Source of the DNA: CAVAWX01 sp963614215
GTDB taxonomy: Bacteria; Actinomycetota; Coriobacteriia; Coriobacteriales; QAMH01
Assembly (NCBI GenBank): GCA_963614215.1
Contig: CAVECB010000003.1
Coordinates: 1 to 64,000 of the forward strand
Direction: 5' to 3'
DNA: 64,000 nucleotides
Shown here: one piece after another, positions 35,759 through 44,705 of the stretch
Layout of the letters: each line of letters begins with the position of its first letter
How positions within the stretch are numbered: position 1 is the first letter of the stretch
Program-made: the position numbers and the translations under genes
Notes under the pieces: model-generated
Told to the model about the DNA's origin: nothing
What the model saw: the letters and a program-made list of their open reading frames with translations, nothing else
Databases searched by the model: none

Positions 35759-36709
35759 TTGAAACGCGAATACCGGCACACTCCCGTCATGCTGGAGGAA
35801 GTGCTCAGCGCACTCGACTTGCATCCAGGTGATGTCTATCTGGACTGCACGCTGGGGGGCGCGGGGCACGCAAGAGCCGCTGCGCGCGCAATCGCGCCAG
35901 ATGGCCTGCTCCTCGGCATCGACCAAGACGATGCAGCGCTTGCAGCGGCGTCTGAGGCACTGGCCGACTCGGGCCTTCACGACAAGCCCGTCTTGTTGAA
36001 GGGGAATTTTTCCCACATGGACGACTTGCTTGTGGAGGCTGCCGTGCCAGGCGTCGACGCGGTCCTGCTCGACTTGGGAGTGAGCTCTCCCCAGTTCGAT
36101 TTCCCCGAGCGCGGTTTCTCGTATCGCACAGACGCCCCGCTCGACATGCGCATGGACCCGCAGACGCAGACCATGTGTGCGGCAGACGTGCTTGCGGACT
36201 ATCCGCAAGACGAGCTTGCGCGCGTACTGTCTGCATACGGCGAGGAGAAGTGGGCTGCCCGCATCGCTCGATTCGTGTGCGACGAGCGGCGCGGGCACCC
36301 CGTCAAGACCACCTTCCAGCTCGTCGACATAGTGAAGCGCGCGATTCCGGCCGCCGCCCGACGCGAGGGCGGGCACCCGGCAAAGCGCACTTTCCAGGCG
36401 CTGCGCATAGAAGTGAACCACGAGCTGGACGCATTGCGCGAGGGTCTGGACGCGGCCATACGCTGGTTGAACCCGGGCGGGCGCATCGCGGTCATCAGCT
36501 ATCACTCGCTCGAAGACCGCATCGTGAAGGAGAGCTTTCGCAAAGCGGAGAGGCCTTGCATATGCCCGCCGGATTTGCCGGTGTGCGCATGCGGGCGAAA
36601 GCCGGTGCTCGAGGTGCTGACGCGCAAGCCGGTGCACGCGTCGGCAGTAGAAATTGAAGAAAACCCGCGGGCGCACAGCGCGCTTTTGCGGGCAGCGAGG
36701 AAGTTGTAG
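35759..36709 (+). CDS. rsmH: 16S rRNA (cytosine1402-N4)-methyltransferase RsmH
   Basis: 316 residues from a TTG 8 bases after the mraZ stop, giving the family start MKREYRHTPVMLEEVLSALD. SAM-binding motifs: YLDCTLGGAGHARA near 28-41 and LLGIDQDDAAL near 54; LLDLGVSSPQFDFPERGFSY near 104 is the RsmH signature. SYHSLEDRIVK and the C-terminal cysteines (CICPPDLPVCACG) complete the family pattern. It methylates C1402 in the decoding centre. The upstream ATG in frame (35684) lies inside mraZ and is unlikely. Confidence 0.95.
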   Translation: MKREYRHTPVMLEEVLSALDLHPGDVYLDCTLGGAGHARAAARAIAPDGLLLGIDQDDAALAAASEALADSGLHDKPVLLKGNFSHMDDLLVEAAVPGVDAVLLDLGVSSPQFDFPERGFSYRTDAPLDMRMDPQTQTMCAADVLADYPQDELARVLSAYGEEKWAARIARFVCDERRGHPVKTTFQLVDIVKRAIPAAARREGGHPAKRTFQALRIEVNHELDALREGLDAAIRWLNPGGRIAVISYHSLEDRIVKESFRKAERPCICPPDLPVCACGRKPVLEVLTRKPVHASAVEIEENPRAHSALLRAARKL

Positions 36710-36786
36710 GAAAAGGCGCGGCACATGCCCTTGGGGCGTGTTTGCGCAAAGAGGCGCAGCGGCAAAGAGGAAAGGAGGTGCACGAG

Positions 36787-37461
36787 ATGGCATACGGTGC
36801 GTATCGCACGCAGGGAAGCTACGCCGCACGCAACGCATCGAGAAGCGGCGCGTCTGGGCAGGGCGGCGGGCATCGCCAGGCAGGCCAGGCCAGGCACGCG
36901 GGCCGCGCGCAGGCAAGTGCGGGCGCGGGTCGGGCGGCATACGATCGTTCTCGCTACGCCTACGGCTCGGCAGCCGTCGACTTCGAGCAGCTCGAACGCG
37001 AGCAGGCGCAGACCTCGCGCGAGCACGAGCGCGTCCGCGAGCTTGGCCGCAAGCCGCGTCTTCGCGCCCACGACGGCGCCGGGCGCAAGCCGGCGGGCAT
37101 CAGCTATGCGCAGTCGCTGCTCTTCAAGGCCGTCATTGCGTGTGCCGCCCTCATCGCCGCCGCCGCCTTCATCAGTGTGTGGATGAACGCCTCGACGCTG
37201 CAGACCATGGCAAACACCGAGCGCCTCGCCGGGCAGATAAAGACCGCGCAGGCCGCCACGACCAACCTGGAGCTGGAGCATTCCCGGCTCACGAGCCCCG
37301 CGCGCCTCGAATCCGCCGCCGCAGGACTTGGCATGAGCGTGGACACCGACGCCTCCTTCATCGAGGTGGACGCCGTGCCCTCCATCGCGACCTTTTCCAA
37401 CGGCAAGATATCCATATCCGGCACAATAGAAAGCGCCCGCGCCGCCGCGGCCTGCGACTAG
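36787..37461 (+). CDS. ftsL: FtsL-like division protein
   Basis: 224 residues with AAGGAGG before the ATG. The first 110 residues are basic and low in complexity (Gly/Ala/Arg/Gln), then one membrane segment (LFKAVIACAALIAAAAFISV, about 115-134) and a short coiled coil (TERLAGQIKTAQAATTNLEL) outside. Position between rsmH and ftsI and the topology identify it as FtsL, a partner of FtsQ/DivIC in septum formation. Sequence similarity in this family is always low. The N-terminus is unusually long. Confidence 0.8.
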   Translation: MAYGAYRTQGSYAARNASRSGASGQGGGHRQAGQARHAGRAQASAGAGRAAYDRSRYAYGSAAVDFEQLEREQAQTSREHERVRELGRKPRLRAHDGAGRKPAGISYAQSLLFKAVIACAALIAAAAFISVWMNASTLQTMANTERLAGQIKTAQAATTNLELEHSRLTSPARLESAAAGLGMSVDTDASFIEVDAVPSIATFSNGKISISGTIESARAAAACD

Positions 37462-37488
37462 GACGCACGCGCCGCTTTGGGCCGCCGC

Positions 37489-39297
37489 ATGGCACGCGAG
37501 AAACGCACAACGATATTCGAGAGGGCGCCGTCCACGCGCGACTGGACGATACTTTTGGTGTTCACCCTGCTGTTTGCCGCCATCGTGGCCCGCCTCGTGT
37601 GGGTGCAGGTCATCGACGCCGACGAGAACGCGCAAAAGGCCCGCGACTCGCACACCACCGAGGTCGTGCAGACCGTGAAGCGCGGCACCATCTACGACCG
37701 CAACGGCGAGACCATCGCGGCCAGCATCGACGCCACGACCATCTATGCCGACCCGAGCGAGATAACAGACGCCGAGGGGGTTGCACGCGTGCTGGCCGCC
37801 CATCTCGAAGCACCCTACAAGCTCGCCTACGCGGACTGCCTGTCGCTGGTAACGACGCCTAACACCTCGTTTGTCTACATCAAGCGCAAGGCAGACGCCG
37901 ACGTGGCCCAGGCGCTGAAAGAAGAGCTGAAGTCGAAAAACCTCGCGGGCATCCACTACCTCTCCGACAGCAAGCGCGTCTATCCCAACGACGAGACCGG
38001 CACGCAGGTGATAGGCTCCATCGACGTGGACGGCAACGGCATCGCCGGCCTTGAAATGCAGTACAACGACATACTGTCTGGCTCGAGCGGCACCAGCGAC
38101 GTCACGCAGGGGCTGAAGGGCATCCCGATGGTCGGGGTCACGAGCGGCACGGACGCCACAGACGCGACGGGCAGCTCCATCAAGACTTCCATCGACATAA
38201 AACTGCAGCAGCGCTGCGAGACGAGCCTGCTGTCGACCATCGAGGAGTACAAGGCCAAGGGCGGCTCTGCCACGGTGGTGGACGCGGCCACCGGCGAGAT
38301 ATATGCGGCGTGCTCGTTCACGCAAAAAGAGGCGACAGACGAGGAAGCGGCCGACGCAGGTGGTACGGACGAAGAAGCGGCCGATGCAAGCGGCGAGAAG
38401 CTTTCTTGGGGTCTGGACGTGGGAAAAATTTGGAGCGTGAACGATTCCTACGAGCCGGGCTCGACCTTTAAGGCACTCACCGCTGCGGCGGTCTTGGAGC
38501 ACACGGACACAACGCCCGACACCGTGTTTTCCGTGCCCTCCAAGTTGCAGGTCTACGACTCCACGGTGACCGACTCGCACGAGCACGGCGACCTGGAGCT
38601 GAGCCTGACGTCCATCATCGCGCAAAGCTCCAACATCGGCATGGTGAAAGCCGGCGAAACGCTGTCCAACGAGCAGCTGCGCGAGACCTACAAGGCATTT
38701 GGCATAGGGGTAAAACCCGAGACGGATTTCCCGGGCGTTGTCTCCGGGCTGTTGGAGCAGACCTCGGATTGGGACGGCGTGCAGGAGGCCAACATCACCT
38801 TCGGGCAAGGCCTGAGCACGAGCGCCTTGCAGATGGCGCGCGCCTACTGCGCTCTAGAGCAGGGCGGGACCTTGCGCACGCCGCATTTCCTCACCGAGGT
38901 GATCCAAGACGAGGAGGCCTCGCGCGGCTACGCACAGAAGTTTTCCGCCACCTCCACGGCATGCGACGCCGAGGTGTGCGCGCAGGTCACCGGCATGCTG
39001 CGCGAGGTGGTGGCAAGCGAGGAGGGCACCGGCAGCGCCGCGGCCATCGAGGGTTTTGACGTGGTGGGAAAGACGGGCACGGCCGAGGTCGCCGACAATT
39101 CGGGGCGCTATCGCGCGGGCGCCTACATTGTGTCGTTTGCCGGGTGGCTGGAAGGCTCCACGAGCGACCTTGTGTGCATCGTGACGGTCGAAGAGCCCCA
39201 GACCGAGGCGGGCGGCGGCCCTGTGTGCGGGCCTGTTTTTGCCGATATCATGTCGTTTGCCATCGGGTGCTATCAAATCAGCCCCGATAGAAGTTAA
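37489..39297 (+). CDS. ftsI: Septal peptidoglycan transpeptidase, class B PBP (FtsI/PBP2)
   Basis: 602 residues: short cytoplasmic N-terminus, one membrane segment (TILLVFTLLFAAIVARLVWV, about 20-39), a pedestal domain with RGTIYDRNGETIAAS near 65, and the transpeptidase domain with the nucleophile in EPGSTFKALTAA (S325, K328), SSN near 380, and VGKTGTAEV near 525 (KTG). It cross-links septal peptidoglycan with FtsW. Before the SxxK motif is an acidic duplication (TDEEAADA twice, about 281-300). ATG 37489 lacks a clear ribosome site; a TTG at 37477 is the alternative. Confidence 0.95.
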   Translation: MAREKRTTIFERAPSTRDWTILLVFTLLFAAIVARLVWVQVIDADENAQKARDSHTTEVVQTVKRGTIYDRNGETIAASIDATTIYADPSEITDAEGVARVLAAHLEAPYKLAYADCLSLVTTPNTSFVYIKRKADADVAQALKEELKSKNLAGIHYLSDSKRVYPNDETGTQVIGSIDVDGNGIAGLEMQYNDILSGSSGTSDVTQGLKGIPMVGVTSGTDATDATGSSIKTSIDIKLQQRCETSLLSTIEEYKAKGGSATVVDAATGEIYAACSFTQKEATDEEAADAGGTDEEAADASGEKLSWGLDVGKIWSVNDSYEPGSTFKALTAAAVLEHTDTTPDTVFSVPSKLQVYDSTVTDSHEHGDLELSLTSIIAQSSNIGMVKAGETLSNEQLRETYKAFGIGVKPETDFPGVVSGLLEQTSDWDGVQEANITFGQGLSTSALQMARAYCALEQGGTLRTPHFLTEVIQDEEASRGYAQKFSATSTACDAEVCAQVTGMLREVVASEEGTGSAAAIEGFDVVGKTGTAEVADNSGRYRAGAYIVSFAGWLEGSTSDLVCIVTVEEPQTEAGGGPVCGPVFADIMSFAIGCYQISPDRS

Positions 39298-39350
39298 ATA
39301 TTCGTTTGGATTTCAGACGAGGTCGGGCGAGGGGCGGCAGGAAAACGCAT

Positions 39351-40832
39351 ATGCAACTTGCAATCGAGAAGGTCTTTTGCGGCGTGGAACACGACGTCGT
39401 GTCCGGAAGCATCGAGGCCGTGCAGGTAAACGACGTCGTCTATGCCTCCTCGGAGGTAAAACCCGGGTCGCTTTTCTTCTGTGTGCCGGGCGCGCGCGCA
39501 GACGGCCACGATTTCGCACAAGCCGCCGTCGCCGCGGGGGCTGCCGCCCTCGTGGTCGAGCGCCCGCTCGCCGGCTGCGACGTGCCCCAGGTTAAAGTGG
39601 CCGACACGCGCCGGGCGCTGGCTTTGTGCGCGGCTAACTTCTTCGGGCGTCCTGCCGAAAAGCTCTCGCTTGTGGGCGTTACCGGCACGAATGGAAAGAC
39701 GACGACGGCATTTCTCGTCGAGCACATGGCCGCGCATGCCGCGCATGTGAAGACCGGCCTCGTGGGCACGGTCGAGGTGCACGTGGGCGACGAGCGCCGC
39801 CCTTCGCTTCGCACCACGCCGGAAAGCCGCGATTTGCAGGCGCTGCTGTCCGATATGGTGGACGCGGGCGTGGGCGTGGCCGCGTTGGAGGTGTCGAGCC
39901 ATGCCATCGACTTGGACCGCATCGCGGACACGCGCTTTGCCGTCGCGGCTTTCACCAACCTCTCTCAAGACCACCTCGACTACCACAAGACCATGGAGTC
40001 GTACTTCGCGGCCAAGGCGCGCCTGTTCACCGAACATGAAGTGGGCGCGCGCGTCGTGTGCATCGATCACGAGCACGGCAGGCGCCTCGTGCAGATGTGC
40101 GAGGACGCCGGCCACGAGGTCTTGACGGTCGGCGCGAGGCGCGAGGCGTTCGTGCACCTAGAGCGCGCCGTCTACGCGCCGCACACGACGCTTCTCACGC
40201 TTTCGTTTGGCGGCCAGCGCGCAGACGAGTTCGCCTTGCCGTTGGTGGGGCGTTTCAACGTGGAAAACGCCCTCGTATGCGCCGGCGTTGGCGTGGCCTT
40301 GGGATATACCCCGCAGGCCATTTGCGAGGCCCTCGCATCTGCGCCGCAGGTGCCGGGGCGCATGCAAAGCGTGCAGGGCAAAAGCGGCAAGCAGCCCCCC
40401 TTTGGCGTGCTCGTGGACTACGCGCACACGCCGGATGCCGTCGCCAAGGCCATCTCTGCTGTGGCAGACGTCACCCCGGGGCGCGTCATCTGCGTGTTCG
40501 GCTGCGGGGGCGACCGCGACCGCGACAAACGTCCGAAGATGGGGGCGGCCGCACTGTCGGCCGACATCGCCGTCGTCACCTCCGACAACCCGCGCACCGA
40601 AGACGCGCAGGCCATCATCGACGAGATACTGCCCGGCATGGAGGCACCCGGCACGCGCGTGCACGTCGAGCGCGACCGCCGGGCCGCCATACGCCTTGCG
40701 CTTTCGCTTGCCGAAAGCGGCGACGCCGTGCTCATATGCGGCAAGGGGCACGAGGACTACCAGATAGTGGGCACCGAAAAGCTGCCCTTTGACGACCGGG
40801 TCGTCGCGGCCGAGGAGATCGATGCCCTGTGA
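39351..40832 (+). CDS. murE: UDP-MurNAc-tripeptide synthetase MurE
   Basis: 493 residues. It adds the third amino acid of the peptidoglycan stem. P-loop GVTGTNGKTTTAFL near 109-122; carbamylated-lysine and substrate motifs TTPESRDLQ near 152 and SSHAIDLDRI near 182; GRFNVENALVCAGVG near 300. The specificity loop reads DNPRTED near 411-417: DNPR is the mark of meso-diaminopimelate enzymes. The ATG has GGCAGGA upstream. The stop overlaps the murF GTG. Confidence 0.95.
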   Translation: MQLAIEKVFCGVEHDVVSGSIEAVQVNDVVYASSEVKPGSLFFCVPGARADGHDFAQAAVAAGAAALVVERPLAGCDVPQVKVADTRRALALCAANFFGRPAEKLSLVGVTGTNGKTTTAFLVEHMAAHAAHVKTGLVGTVEVHVGDERRPSLRTTPESRDLQALLSDMVDAGVGVAALEVSSHAIDLDRIADTRFAVAAFTNLSQDHLDYHKTMESYFAAKARLFTEHEVGARVVCIDHEHGRRLVQMCEDAGHEVLTVGARREAFVHLERAVYAPHTTLLTLSFGGQRADEFALPLVGRFNVENALVCAGVGVALGYTPQAICEALASAPQVPGRMQSVQGKSGKQPPFGVLVDYAHTPDAVAKAISAVADVTPGRVICVFGCGGDRDRDKRPKMGAAALSADIAVVTSDNPRTEDAQAIIDEILPGMEAPGTRVHVERDRRAAIRLALSLAESGDAVLICGKGHEDYQIVGTEKLPFDDRVVAAEEIDAL

Positions 40833-42262
40833 TAGAGATCGACGCGAAAAAGATAGCCGAGGTCACGGGCGGCGAGCTGCTTTCTGATGATGCGGGCGCG
40901 TCGCGCGTGGCAAAAGGACTTGTCTGGGACACGCGCGAGTTGGCCGCAGACAACATTTTCTTGGCCGTCGCCGGCGCGCGTGTCGACGGCAACGACTTTA
41001 TCGCCCAGGCCGCCATGGCAGGCGCCGGCTGCGTGGTGTGCACGCGCCGCCCGAACGATGCCGTCTGTGCGGTGGCAGGCGAGTTTTCCTGCCCTATCGT
41101 CGTGGTAGACGATGCTATCGAGGCCATCAGCGCGTTGGCCGGCTGGTGGCGCGCGCAGATTCGCGCCATCGTCGTGGGCGTCACGGGTTCCACCGGCAAG
41201 ACCTCGACCAAAGACCTCGTCGCGGCTGTCTTGCGCCGTTCCTTCAACGTGGTCGCCACGCAGGCCAACCACAACAACGAGCTGGGCGTGCCCCAGACCG
41301 TGCTGGCGGCGGGCAAAGACACCGAGGTGCTCGTGGTGGAGATGGGCATGCGCGGCGCCGGCCAGATAGAGAAGCTGTGCGCCTTCGTGAAGCCCTCCAT
41401 CGGCATCGTCACCAACGTGGGTGTGGCGCACATGGAGCTTTTGGGTTCGCAAGACGCCATCGCACGGGCGAAAGCCGAGCTGCCGGCCGCGCTGCCGCCC
41501 GACGGGCTTGCCGTGCTAAACGCCGACGACCCCCGCACGCCGCTTATCCGCGAGGCGGCCGGCATAGACGGGCACGGGCCTGTGTGCAAGACCTTCGGGT
41601 TGTCCGAGACAGCCGACGTGCGTGCCTGCGAGGTCTCTATGGACGCCGACGCGTGCGCCTCGTTTTACCTCGATTGCGGCGATGGCAAGCCGCCACGGCA
41701 GGTGCACCTGGCACTGCCGGGGCGCCATAACGTGGAAAACGCGCTGGCCGCCGCATGCGTCGCGTCCTATCTGGGCATGTCCGCCGAAAAAATCGCGGCA
41801 GGCTTGGCTGATGCCCGCCCGTCGGGGATGCGCATGCAAATCGTGCGCGGCCTGCGCGGCGCCACCTTCGTCAACGACGCCTACAACGCCAACCCCGATT
41901 CTGTGGACGCGGCGCTTGCAGCCTTGCGCGACATGGAATGCGCGGGCAAGCGCGTGGCTGTTTTGGGCGACATGGGCGAGTTGGGCGCCGACGAGCGCGA
42001 GCTTCACGCGCAGGTGGGACAGCGCGTAGCACAGCTTTCCATCGACCGCCTCGTGTGCGTGGGCACGCTGTCTGCCGAGACGGCATCTGCCGCTGTCGAG
42101 GCCGGCATGCCCGCCGGTGCCGTGCAGCATTTCGACGACGTGGCAGGCGCCGCGTCCTGGCTGGCCGAGCATCTAGGTTCTGCAGACATCGTGCTCGTGA
42201 AGGCGTCGCGGTTCATGGGTTTGGAAAAAATCGTCGAGGAGGCGCAGCGGGCAGATGTTTGA
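40829..42262 (+). CDS. murF: UDP-MurNAc-tripeptide:D-Ala-D-Ala ligase MurF
   Basis: 477 residues, starting with GTG inside the murE stop (GTGA overlap). It completes the pentapeptide by adding D-Ala-D-Ala. P-loop VTGSTGKTSTKDLVA near 118-132, NHNNELGVPQTVL near 147, VVEMGMRGAGQI near 170, and NVENALAAACVASYLG near 302, all MurF type. FVNDAYNANPDSVDAAL near 348 is the C-terminal signature. It ends 8 bases into mraY. No ddl is in this cluster, so D-Ala-D-Ala must be made elsewhere. Confidence 0.95.
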   Translation: MIEIDAKKIAEVTGGELLSDDAGASRVAKGLVWDTRELAADNIFLAVAGARVDGNDFIAQAAMAGAGCVVCTRRPNDAVCAVAGEFSCPIVVVDDAIEAISALAGWWRAQIRAIVVGVTGSTGKTSTKDLVAAVLRRSFNVVATQANHNNELGVPQTVLAAGKDTEVLVVEMGMRGAGQIEKLCAFVKPSIGIVTNVGVAHMELLGSQDAIARAKAELPAALPPDGLAVLNADDPRTPLIREAAGIDGHGPVCKTFGLSETADVRACEVSMDADACASFYLDCGDGKPPRQVHLALPGRHNVENALAAACVASYLGMSAEKIAAGLADARPSGMRMQIVRGLRGATFVNDAYNANPDSVDAALAALRDMECAGKRVAVLGDMGELGADERELHAQVGQRVAQLSIDRLVCVGTLSAETASAAVEAGMPAGAVQHFDDVAGAASWLAEHLGSADIVLVKASRFMGLEKIVEEAQRADV

Positions 42263-43283
42263 TTTCTTCAGCGAATACCCTACCTACCAGATATTCTTGG
42301 CGTTCATCATCTCCATGGCGCTCACCATGGTCGTGATGCCGCTGTGGATACGCCTGCTGAAGGTGCGCCAGATAGGCCAACAAGTCCGCGCCGACGGTCC
42401 GCAGGGCCATCTGGTGAAGCAGGGTACGCCCACGATGGGCGGCATCGTCATCTTGCTCATGATGACGGCCTCCATCTTTCTCGTCGGCATGCCCAACGCC
42501 CGCCTCCTGCTCGTTTTGGGCGCGACGCTGCTCACCGGCCTGCTGGGCTTTGTCGACGACATCTCCAAGGTGGCAAAGGAGCGCTCGCTGGGCCTGCTGC
42601 CGCACCAAAAGATGCTTGCCCTCACGGCTATATCCGTTGTTTTTTGCCTGCTCGCGGTGAACTGCTTAGGCATCGAGCCGACCGTGACGGTGCCCGTGGC
42701 CAACATCTCCATAGACCTCGGGGTGCTCACGACCGATATTTCGGGCTTTCGCATCCCCTGGCTCTACGTCGTCTTCGTCTTCTTGCTCATGGCCGGCATG
42801 TCTAACGCGGTCAACCTCACCGACGGCATCGACGGTCTGGCCGGCGGCACCATCACCATCGTGATGATCACGATGTGCGGTGTCGCATATGCAAGCGACC
42901 AGCTCGACGTGGCGGTGTTTGCCATCGCGGCCGCCGGCGCCTGCGTGGGCTTTTTGTGGTTCAACACCTACCCGGCCGACATCTTCATGGGCGATACCGG
43001 CTCGCTTGCCCTAGGTGCAGCGTTTGCGGCGCTGGCCGTCGTCACGGGCACCGAGCTGTTCAGCATCATCATCGGCATGATCTTCATCGTCGAGGCGATG
43101 TCGGTCATCATCCAGGTCCTGCATTTCAAGCGCACGCGCCGCCGCGTCTTCCTCATGGCGCCCCTGCACCACCACTACGAGCAAAAAGGGCTTTCCGAGA
43201 CGAAGGTCACGATGCGCTTTTGGATCGTCACGGGGCTGTTCTCCGCGCTGGGTTTTGCCCTCTACTTCATGTCGCGCGTGTAG
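42255..43283 (+). CDS. mraY: Phospho-MurNAc-pentapeptide transferase MraY
   Basis: 342-residue polytopic enzyme that makes lipid I from UDP-MurNAc-pentapeptide and undecaprenyl phosphate. Signature motifs in order: GTPTMGGIVIL near 56, the aspartate pair in FVDDISKVAKERS near 99, NLTDGIDGLAGGT near 189, FMGDTGSLALG near 244 and MAPLHHHYEQKGLSE near 299. The start overlaps murF by 8 bases. Confidence 0.97.
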   Translation: MFDFFSEYPTYQIFLAFIISMALTMVVMPLWIRLLKVRQIGQQVRADGPQGHLVKQGTPTMGGIVILLMMTASIFLVGMPNARLLLVLGATLLTGLLGFVDDISKVAKERSLGLLPHQKMLALTAISVVFCLLAVNCLGIEPTVTVPVANISIDLGVLTTDISGFRIPWLYVVFVFLLMAGMSNAVNLTDGIDGLAGGTITIVMITMCGVAYASDQLDVAVFAIAAAGACVGFLWFNTYPADIFMGDTGSLALGAAFAALAVVTGTELFSIIIGMIFIVEAMSVIIQVLHFKRTRRRVFLMAPLHHHYEQKGLSETKVTMRFWIVTGLFSALGFALYFMSRV

Positions 43284-43300
43284 GGAAGGGAGCGGCGGAT

Positions 43301-44692
43301 ATGGCGGACAAGCAGCGTCTTTGCGTGCTGGGAGCAGGTGTGAGCGGGCAGGCGGTGGCACGTGATGCGTGCCGGGCAGGACATGAGGTCGTCCTTTTCG
43401 CCGGCGAGGACTCTCCCCAAAACCGCGCCGCCGCGTCTGAGCTTTGCGCGGCGGGTGTCGACGTGCGTCTGTCCGATGCGGTGGAAGGCGATTTCGACGT
43501 GTGTGTGCCCAGCCCGGGCATCCCCGCTACAAGCGACTTCTATGCGGTGGGGCGCGCGCATGCCGCCTGCTGCATCGGCGAGCCGGAATACGCCTGGCGC
43601 ATCTCGCCGGCGCGCTGGATTGCGGTCACGGGCACCAACGGCAAGACGACCACCGTTGCCTTGATTGCCCACCTGCTCGCCGCCTGCGGGCATAAGGCGC
43701 TTGCCTGTGGCAACACCCAGGACACAACGACGCTCGAGGCAGTGCGCACGCGCGAGGCCGACGCGACCATCGTAGCCGAGCTTTCCTCGTTTCAGCTCGC
43801 CTCGACCGATTCGTTTGCACCTGATGTGGCCGTGCTGTTAAACATCACCTCCGACCACCTCTCCTGGCACGGCTCGCAGGAGGCCTACCGCCGCGACAAG
43901 CTAAAACTGCTCGCCAATCTGGGCGCGGGCAGTTCTGCGGTGCTCGGCGCGGGCGTGTGCACGCCCTCAGAGATTGGCGCCTTGCGCGCGCGGGGGGTGC
44001 GCGTCGTTGTTGTGGGCGAAAAAAGCGCGGCGGGGTGCGCCTTCCAAGGCGCCGACGGCATCTTGCGCGTGCAGCTTCCCGGCGCCGCTGAGCTGGCCTT
44101 GTGCGCGGCAGACGAGCTGCGCATACGCGGCGCGCACAATGTGGAAAACGCGCTTGCCGCCGCGACGGCCGCTCTAGAGGCCGGCTGCGAGGCGGCCGGC
44201 GTGGCAGCTGCCCTGCGCTCCTTTTCGGCTCTCGCGCACCGCATCGAGCCTGCAGGCGAGGTGGCCGGCGTGGCCTTCTACGACGACTCGAAGGCCACGA
44301 ACGTAGACGCGACGCTCAAGGCGCTCGCGGCCTTTGCGCCGGGCACGGTTGTTTTGCTTGCGGGCGGCCGCGACAAGCACAGCCCGCTGTCCGAGCTGGC
44401 CAGCGCCGCAAAAGAGGCCTGCACCTGCGTGGTCTGCTACGGCGAGGCCGCCGAGCGCTTCGCCGACGCTTTCGAGGCGGCCGGCATCCGCACCCTACGC
44501 GCGTGCGGCATGCGCGATGCCTTCGCGGATGCCTGCAGCGCCGCACGCCAAGGCGACACAGTTCTGCTCTCGCCGGCCTGCGCGTCTTTCGACGAGTTCT
44601 CGGGCTTTTCTGAGCGCGGCGACGTCTTCAAGCAGCTCGTCGCGGCGCACGCGGCACATACGACGCACGTGGCGCACGCGGAAGGCGAGTAG
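43301..44692 (+). CDS. murD: UDP-MurNAc-alanine:D-glutamate ligase MurD
   Basis: 463 residues. An N-terminal Rossmann part (RLCVLGAGVSGQAVARDACR) binds UDP; P-loop ITVTGTNGKTTTVALIAHLL lies near 107-124 in the form WIAVTGTNGKTTT; LNITSDHLSWHGSQEAYRRD near 180; the C-terminal domain has YDDSKATNVDATLKAL near 327 and LLAGGRDKHSPL near 350, both MurD signatures. Adds D-Glu to UDP-MurNAc-L-Ala. GGAAGGGAG precedes the ATG, 17 bases after mraY. Confidence 0.96.
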   Translation: MADKQRLCVLGAGVSGQAVARDACRAGHEVVLFAGEDSPQNRAAASELCAAGVDVRLSDAVEGDFDVCVPSPGIPATSDFYAVGRAHAACCIGEPEYAWRISPARWIAVTGTNGKTTTVALIAHLLAACGHKALACGNTQDTTTLEAVRTREADATIVAELSSFQLASTDSFAPDVAVLLNITSDHLSWHGSQEAYRRDKLKLLANLGAGSSAVLGAGVCTPSEIGALRARGVRVVVVGEKSAAGCAFQGADGILRVQLPGAAELALCAADELRIRGAHNVENALAAATAALEAGCEAAGVAAALRSFSALAHRIEPAGEVAGVAFYDDSKATNVDATLKALAAFAPGTVVLLAGGRDKHSPLSELASAAKEACTCVVCYGEAAERFADAFEAAGIRTLRACGMRDAFADACSAARQGDTVLLSPACASFDEFSGFSERGDVFKQLVAAHAAHTTHVAHAEGE

Positions 44693-44705
44693 GGCGGGCG
44701 CTCCC